Below are positions 60,545-64,000 of a stretch of 64,000 nt of DNA, piece after piece. The notes beneath the pieces were generated by a model. It worked only from the letters and a program-made list of their open reading frames with translations, did not search any database and was not told the origin of the DNA. Both the position numbers and the translations under genes were made by a program. Source of the stretch: Spirochaetales bacterium. GTDB taxonomy: Bacteria > Spirochaetota > Spirochaetia > Sphaerochaetales > Sphaerochaetaceae. The first letter of the stretch is position 1. Every line of letters starts with the position of its first letter. Location of the stretch: contig JAFUXI010000056.1 in assembly GCA_017470995.1 (NCBI GenBank), positions 1 through 64,000 of the forward strand. Direction: 5' to 3'.

Positions 60545-61050
60545 CATTAGCTGAACTTCTGAAAACCGACAGTTTCACAAATATGGTAGTCTCCGTTGCC
60601 TTCTGGGCAGTTCTCTACATCCTGATCAAGCTCTTTACCATACGTGCGGGTGCCGATGATCTTCTGAGGATGGGAACAAAGAAAATCCTGAAGCTCAAGA
60701 AGATGACCCGTCAGTTCAGGATTCTCTGCACTTCAAGAGGGGCATACAGGAATGTCTCCAAGGCTGTAAAACTCCTTCCGAAGATCATCAAGGCGGAAAA
60801 GAAAGCCACTCGACTTCTGGTCATGTACCTTTTTGATGACAGCGAGGATTTCGATGTGGCTGCGGCCAAGGATCTCGTGGTAAAGATTCCGGACTACTGC
60901 CGCTATGCCATAGTGACCGTTGCAGACAAGAAGGATGAGAGCCTTGTTCCTCTGTTCGACGGTGCCGAGGCAGAACTCAAGCAGGCAATCGCACTGCTGA
61001 AGAAAGCCGCTGCCATCGATAAGAAGAAGGAGCTCCTGCAGATACAATGA
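60541..61050 (+). CDS. Small membrane-anchored protein of unknown function
   Basis: This 169-residue protein has one N-terminal helix (~16-33, VVSVAFWAVLYILIKLFTI) and a cytoplasmic helical part rich in Lys and Arg (KKILKLKKMTRQFR, KLLPKIIKAEKKATR), ending in a charged helix. No family recognised. It is locked between mscS and the metalloprotease gene by four-base overlaps on both sides, so it is surely co-expressed with them. Confidence 0.7.
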   Translation: MTLAELLKTDSFTNMVVSVAFWAVLYILIKLFTIRAGADDLLRMGTKKILKLKKMTRQFRILCTSRGAYRNVSKAVKLLPKIIKAEKKATRLLVMYLFDDSEDFDVAAAKDLVVKIPDYCRYAIVTVADKKDESLVPLFDGAEAELKQAIALLKKAAAIDKKKELLQIQ

Positions 61051-63743
61051 TTAAGACCAGACGTCTTCTGGCTGTTTTCCTCGTTGCAATCATCCTTGCT
61101 CCTCTGGGGGCTTCCGTCACCAGGGGAACTTCAGGCCTTCTGACTGCATCTACAGAGCATTTCGATATCATCTATCGCAGCTCGAACAAGGAAACGGCGG
61201 CCCTGCTGTACAACAACTGCGAGGATATCTATGCCTCTCTTGTGGGCTTCTACAGTTTTGATCCCAAGTTGCACATCCCGGTTGTGGTAACGGGCGAATA
61301 CAAATCCCTGAATGCCTACTTCACAAATTCTCCGGCCAACCACATCGTCATGTTCGATACGGTTTCGGACATAGGACAGCTTTCCAATTACCCGCAGACC
61401 ATCCTTTATATTTTCCGTCATGAACTGACACATGCATTCCAGTTCAATATCAGAGGACCGTTCATGCAGTTCATGGCCAATGTGTTCGGCGATGTCCTTT
61501 CGCTATCTCCGATTCTCTACATGTATCCGTCTCTCTCGGAAGGCGGAGCGGTCCTGACCGAGAGTCTGGACGGCTACGGGAGACTCAACGATTCCTATGC
61601 AATGCAGATAGTCCGACAGGCCAAGATAGAAGGTCTTTTCCCTTCATGGCTTGAGGTTTCCGGTGCCAGGGACACATACCCGTCCGGGCTTCTGTATTAC
61701 AACTTCGCTGCAGCTTTCCTGGAGTATCTTGCCCTTACATACGGTTACGACAGAGTTGCATCCCTCTATGTGGATTTCTCGAAGCTGAGCTGGTCAACCT
61801 TCCGGAAGATCAAGAATGTTTTCGGAATTCCCGTGAAGCAGGCATGGCAGGACTTCTACGACTGGGTCGAGATTCCAGAGAATGTGCAGGATGCGGAGAA
61901 GGTCGAACCAAGGACGCAGAGCGGCAGCTATGCCTCTCCGGTTCTTGCCCCGGACGGAAGCCTTCTTGTCTATGACTACAGCAGCTGGGATGTGCTGAGA
62001 TTCTCCGACGACCTCTCTGCGTGCAAGCCTGTTCTTTCCGTCTATACAGACGAGCAGAACCTCAGTGTCTCACCGGACGGCACGAGGATGCTTGTCTCCA
62101 ATATCACTCAGTCTTCATCCTGCGTTATGCTCTATGAATTCAGAAACGGGAAGGCCTCGTTAATCCATAGGTTCGTGTCTTCGGAAGGCAAGAGCTTCAG
62201 GAAAGGAGGCTTTGTCTCATATGACGGCAGAGACTATGTCCTGCTTTGGTCCAACATCGGACAGAACACGTATCTTGACCTCTATGATCCGGCCACATAT
62301 GAGGCGGTTGAAGGCAAGGGCGTTGAATTGGGATTCGATGTGATAGCATCGGATTTCGTAGATATCGGAGACGGACGGGTTGCATTCCTGTACAGCCATG
62401 CATCTTGCCAGAACATAGCCATACTGTCAGTTTCGGACATGTCCGTAAGCTTGGTAAGCAATCCTGACAATATCGAAATACTCTCGCTTGCAAGGGGCAG
62501 GGATGGAGAGAGGGATGTTCTCTGCTTCTCATGGTGTCCCGATGATGCCAAGTCCACGAACCTCTGCCGATACGGCGAGCTTAGCATCTTCTCGGATAAT
62601 GCAGAAATGATTCTTTCTGATTCGGATATCAGCGGCGGAGTTTCCAGCCCGATCAGAATCAATGACAGTGTGGTCTTTGTCGCCAGGTATTTCGAGCAGG
62701 TCAAACTCAGGAAAACCGGTTTGGCTGACATGAATCTGCAGGAGGCGTCAAGTTTGGGATTTGAGAGCGCAAAAGATGCTCCCAAACCGGATACACTTGC
62801 ACTTTCTGAAGCTTCTAAGCGATATAGGGCCATCAAATATTTCAAGGATGGAATTCTCTTTCCTTTCGGTATGGTGCAGATAGGCGCCTCGGAAAACATA
62901 GGTCTGGGACTGACCTGGCTTACAACGGACCCTACCGAGACATTCACCCATCAGATTGCCGCCGGCTATCAGGTTACCAGCGTAATGGGATCATATACCT
63001 TCACATATTCCGGCAGTATCCCGTTCTCCGTGTATCTGTCGGCAATCTACGGAACCGGAGTCTTTGCAGATCCCACCACAATCCAGAAAGGGGATCTGAT
63101 TCTGGATGCGGGAATAAGCTCATCACTGAGCTTCGAACTTGATTCGTTTAACTCGCTCGGTGTTTCAGGGAAGTTCGAGTTCGCGGCATTCAGCAGCCCG
63201 TCAAGCGGTCTGACCTACGGTATTTCCTCCTACGTTTCCGCTTCACATACCTTTGCAAGAAGAACCGGAATGAACCCGTACGCGGTGTTCGGGTTCTCGA
63301 CTACTGCATATCTCAGCGACCTCAGTCCCGGTGCACGCTTTGCCCTGAGGTTGCCGCAGCTGATGTGGTGGCACTGCGACGGTCCGAATGTCACGAATCT
63401 GCCTTTCAGCCTTTCTGTGGATGCCATCTATGATACATTCAATAAAGTCGTGGGATTGGATGGTACAGCAACAGTAGTCCTTTACAGCAGGGAGATACAG
63501 CGTGCTATTCCCGTAGTTCTCTTCGGATTGCACTTCCAGCGCTTTACCCTGGATGTGAGGTACAATGCCAACTACATAACCGGAACGGATGTGTTCGGTC
63601 AGAAACTTTCCATGACCGCGGCATTCTCACTGACTCCTGTTCTCGGTGAGTACCTTACAAACCTGAAGATGAGGCTTGGGGCGACCGTCGAGACCGACTT
63701 TGAAAAAGTGTCTGTAAGCTTTGCCTTCGGGACGGATATGTAG
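61047..63743 (+). CDS. Outer-membrane metalloprotease: zinc peptidase, propeller and barrel in one chain
   Basis: This 898-residue protein has a signal peptide (~1-23), then a gluzincin-type peptidase domain with FRHELTHAFQF (HExxH, ~128) and SEGGAVLTE (~170) as likely third zinc ligand. Residues ~290-560 carry repeats such as ASPVLAPDGSLLVYDY and NLSVSPDGTRMLVS, the pattern of a TolB-like beta-propeller. The last ~300 residues alternate like an outer-membrane barrel and end in VSFAFGTDM. The order suggests a protease anchored in the outer membrane by its own barrel; which face it occupies is uncertain. The first domain resembles 'peptidase MA'-like proteins. Confidence 0.8.
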   Translation: MIKTRRLLAVFLVAIILAPLGASVTRGTSGLLTASTEHFDIIYRSSNKETAALLYNNCEDIYASLVGFYSFDPKLHIPVVVTGEYKSLNAYFTNSPANHIVMFDTVSDIGQLSNYPQTILYIFRHELTHAFQFNIRGPFMQFMANVFGDVLSLSPILYMYPSLSEGGAVLTESLDGYGRLNDSYAMQIVRQAKIEGLFPSWLEVSGARDTYPSGLLYYNFAAAFLEYLALTYGYDRVASLYVDFSKLSWSTFRKIKNVFGIPVKQAWQDFYDWVEIPENVQDAEKVEPRTQSGSYASPVLAPDGSLLVYDYSSWDVLRFSDDLSACKPVLSVYTDEQNLSVSPDGTRMLVSNITQSSSCVMLYEFRNGKASLIHRFVSSEGKSFRKGGFVSYDGRDYVLLWSNIGQNTYLDLYDPATYEAVEGKGVELGFDVIASDFVDIGDGRVAFLYSHASCQNIAILSVSDMSVSLVSNPDNIEILSLARGRDGERDVLCFSWCPDDAKSTNLCRYGELSIFSDNAEMILSDSDISGGVSSPIRINDSVVFVARYFEQVKLRKTGLADMNLQEASSLGFESAKDAPKPDTLALSEASKRYRAIKYFKDGILFPFGMVQIGASENIGLGLTWLTTDPTETFTHQIAAGYQVTSVMGSYTFTYSGSIPFSVYLSAIYGTGVFADPTTIQKGDLILDAGISSSLSFELDSFNSLGVSGKFEFAAFSSPSSGLTYGISSYVSASHTFARRTGMNPYAVFGFSTTAYLSDLSPGARFALRLPQLMWWHCDGPNVTNLPFSLSVDAIYDTFNKVVGLDGTATVVLYSREIQRAIPVVLFGLHFQRFTLDVRYNANYITGTDVFGQKLSMTAAFSLTPVLGEYLTNLKMRLGATVETDFEKVSVSFAFGTDM

Positions 63744-63759
63744 AGGTTGAAGTAAGAGC

Positions 63760-63788
63760 TTGAAGAAAGCCGATACTTAACATATACT
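63760..63788 (+). promoter_or_regulatory. Promoter of Y-family polymerase gene, predicted leaderless
   Basis: TTGAAG (63760-63765), 17-base spacer and TATACT (63783-63788) end seven bases before the ATG at 63796. Confidence 0.75.
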
Positions 63789-63795
63789 AAGCATT

Positions 63796-64000
63796 ATGGG
63801 AAGCGGACATACATACATCGCAATTGACCTCAAAAGCTTCTATGCCTCGGCAGAGTGCAGGAGCCTGCAGCTGGATCCTCTGGATGCCAACTTGGTCGTG
63901 GCCGATTCCTCGCGTACAGAAAAGACAATCTGTCTTGCAGTCTCTCCATCGTTAAAAGCACTCGGAATTCCGGGAAGACCTCGACTTTTTGAGGTTGTTC
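63796..64000 (+). CDS. Y-family DNA polymerase, N-terminal part (cut by window edge)
   Basis: The frame opens at 63796 and runs off the window after 68 codons. It reads MGSGHTYIAIDLKSFYASAE, with the metal-binding aspartate and the steric-gate region of UmuC/DinB polymerases, then NLVVADSSRTEKTICLAVSPSLK and GIPGRPRLFEV. The DLKSFYAS and SRTEKTICLAVSPSLK forms are nearer to the UmuC/YqjW-type branch than to classical DinB. It would perform lesion bypass. No ribosome site is visible. Confidence 0.85.
   Translation, partial: MGSGHTYIAIDLKSFYASAECRSLQLDPLDANLVVADSSRTEKTICLAVSPSLKALGIPGRPRLFEVV

Noticed and set aside
1-64000. CRISPR array, prophage or classical defence island
   Set aside because: No regular direct repeats with unique spacers, no cas, phage structural or restriction-modification genes were found; accessory content is one IS110 element and the tRNA-fMet scar.

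Overview
The window reads as a chromosome segment of a spirochaete, most likely of the Sphaerochaeta/Treponema side of the phylum. The strongest pointer is an alanyl-tRNA synthetase of only 597 residues that ends after the editing domain, as spirochaetal AlaS does. Many small signal-peptide beta-barrel and lipoprotein genes of spirochaetal style support this, and no LPS-type gene is seen. The genus is an inference. The sequence is gene-dense and mostly housekeeping, with one IS110-family element and one scarred tRNA locus.

Layout. 1-2085: two tandem paralogous outer-membrane protein genes, the first cut by the window edge. 2101-3497: IS110-family element. 3529-8504 (minus): acpP, plsX, a GNAT gene, degV/fakB and fakA, a route from free fatty acid to acyl-phosphate to acyl-ACP. 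8603-11450: trkH and trkA for potassium uptake. 11579-14982: fumarate reductase frdCAB plus a GNAT gene, then a nitroreductase stub and a duplicated tRNA-fMet 3' end. 15342-20548: a dprA-like gene, tRNA-Phe, a 5-formyl-THF cyclo-ligase gene and a heterodimeric ABC exporter. 20628-24485: hsp20 behind a sigma-54 promoter, alaS and an M18 aminopeptidase.

24487-36577 (minus) is the most unusual block. Twelve tightly packed genes run from one consensus promoter: a MelB-type transporter, two PlsC-type acyltransferases, an AMP-dependent acyl ligase, a dedicated acyl carrier protein, a small beta-barrel, a COG4648-like membrane protein, a LolA-like carrier, an MMPL/RND exporter, a DUF3261-like lipoprotein and two paralogous outer-membrane proteins. 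This is the accessory and export half of an aryl-polyene-type cluster with no ketosynthase, ketoreductase or dehydratase. I read it as a candidate system that activates, transfers and exports a ready-made acyl chain to the outer membrane.

36703-50376: a small barrel gene, rlmN, lipoproteins, hflX, ychF, topA, a complete Opp/Dpp peptide ABC transporter and trmO. 50546-64000: tRNA-Asp, a PAP2 phosphatase, tRNA-Arg, smr, mnmA, an M29 peptidase, trmJ, an AI-2E-family permease, a DksA-like regulator, a metallo-beta-lactamase fold hydrolase, a stand-alone DbpA-type RNA-binding protein, then coiled-coil, mscS, small membrane protein and outer-membrane metalloprotease genes, and the start of a Y-family DNA polymerase gene.

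Two patterns run across the window. At least eight operon-head genes have a -10 hexamer 6-10 bases before the start codon and no Shine-Dalgarno, which points to leaderless mRNAs. Two ~100-base elements at convergent gene junctions (41251-41352 and 57244-57351) align without gaps, share a hairpin core and have different but perfectly paired end stems, which looks like an undescribed structured element.
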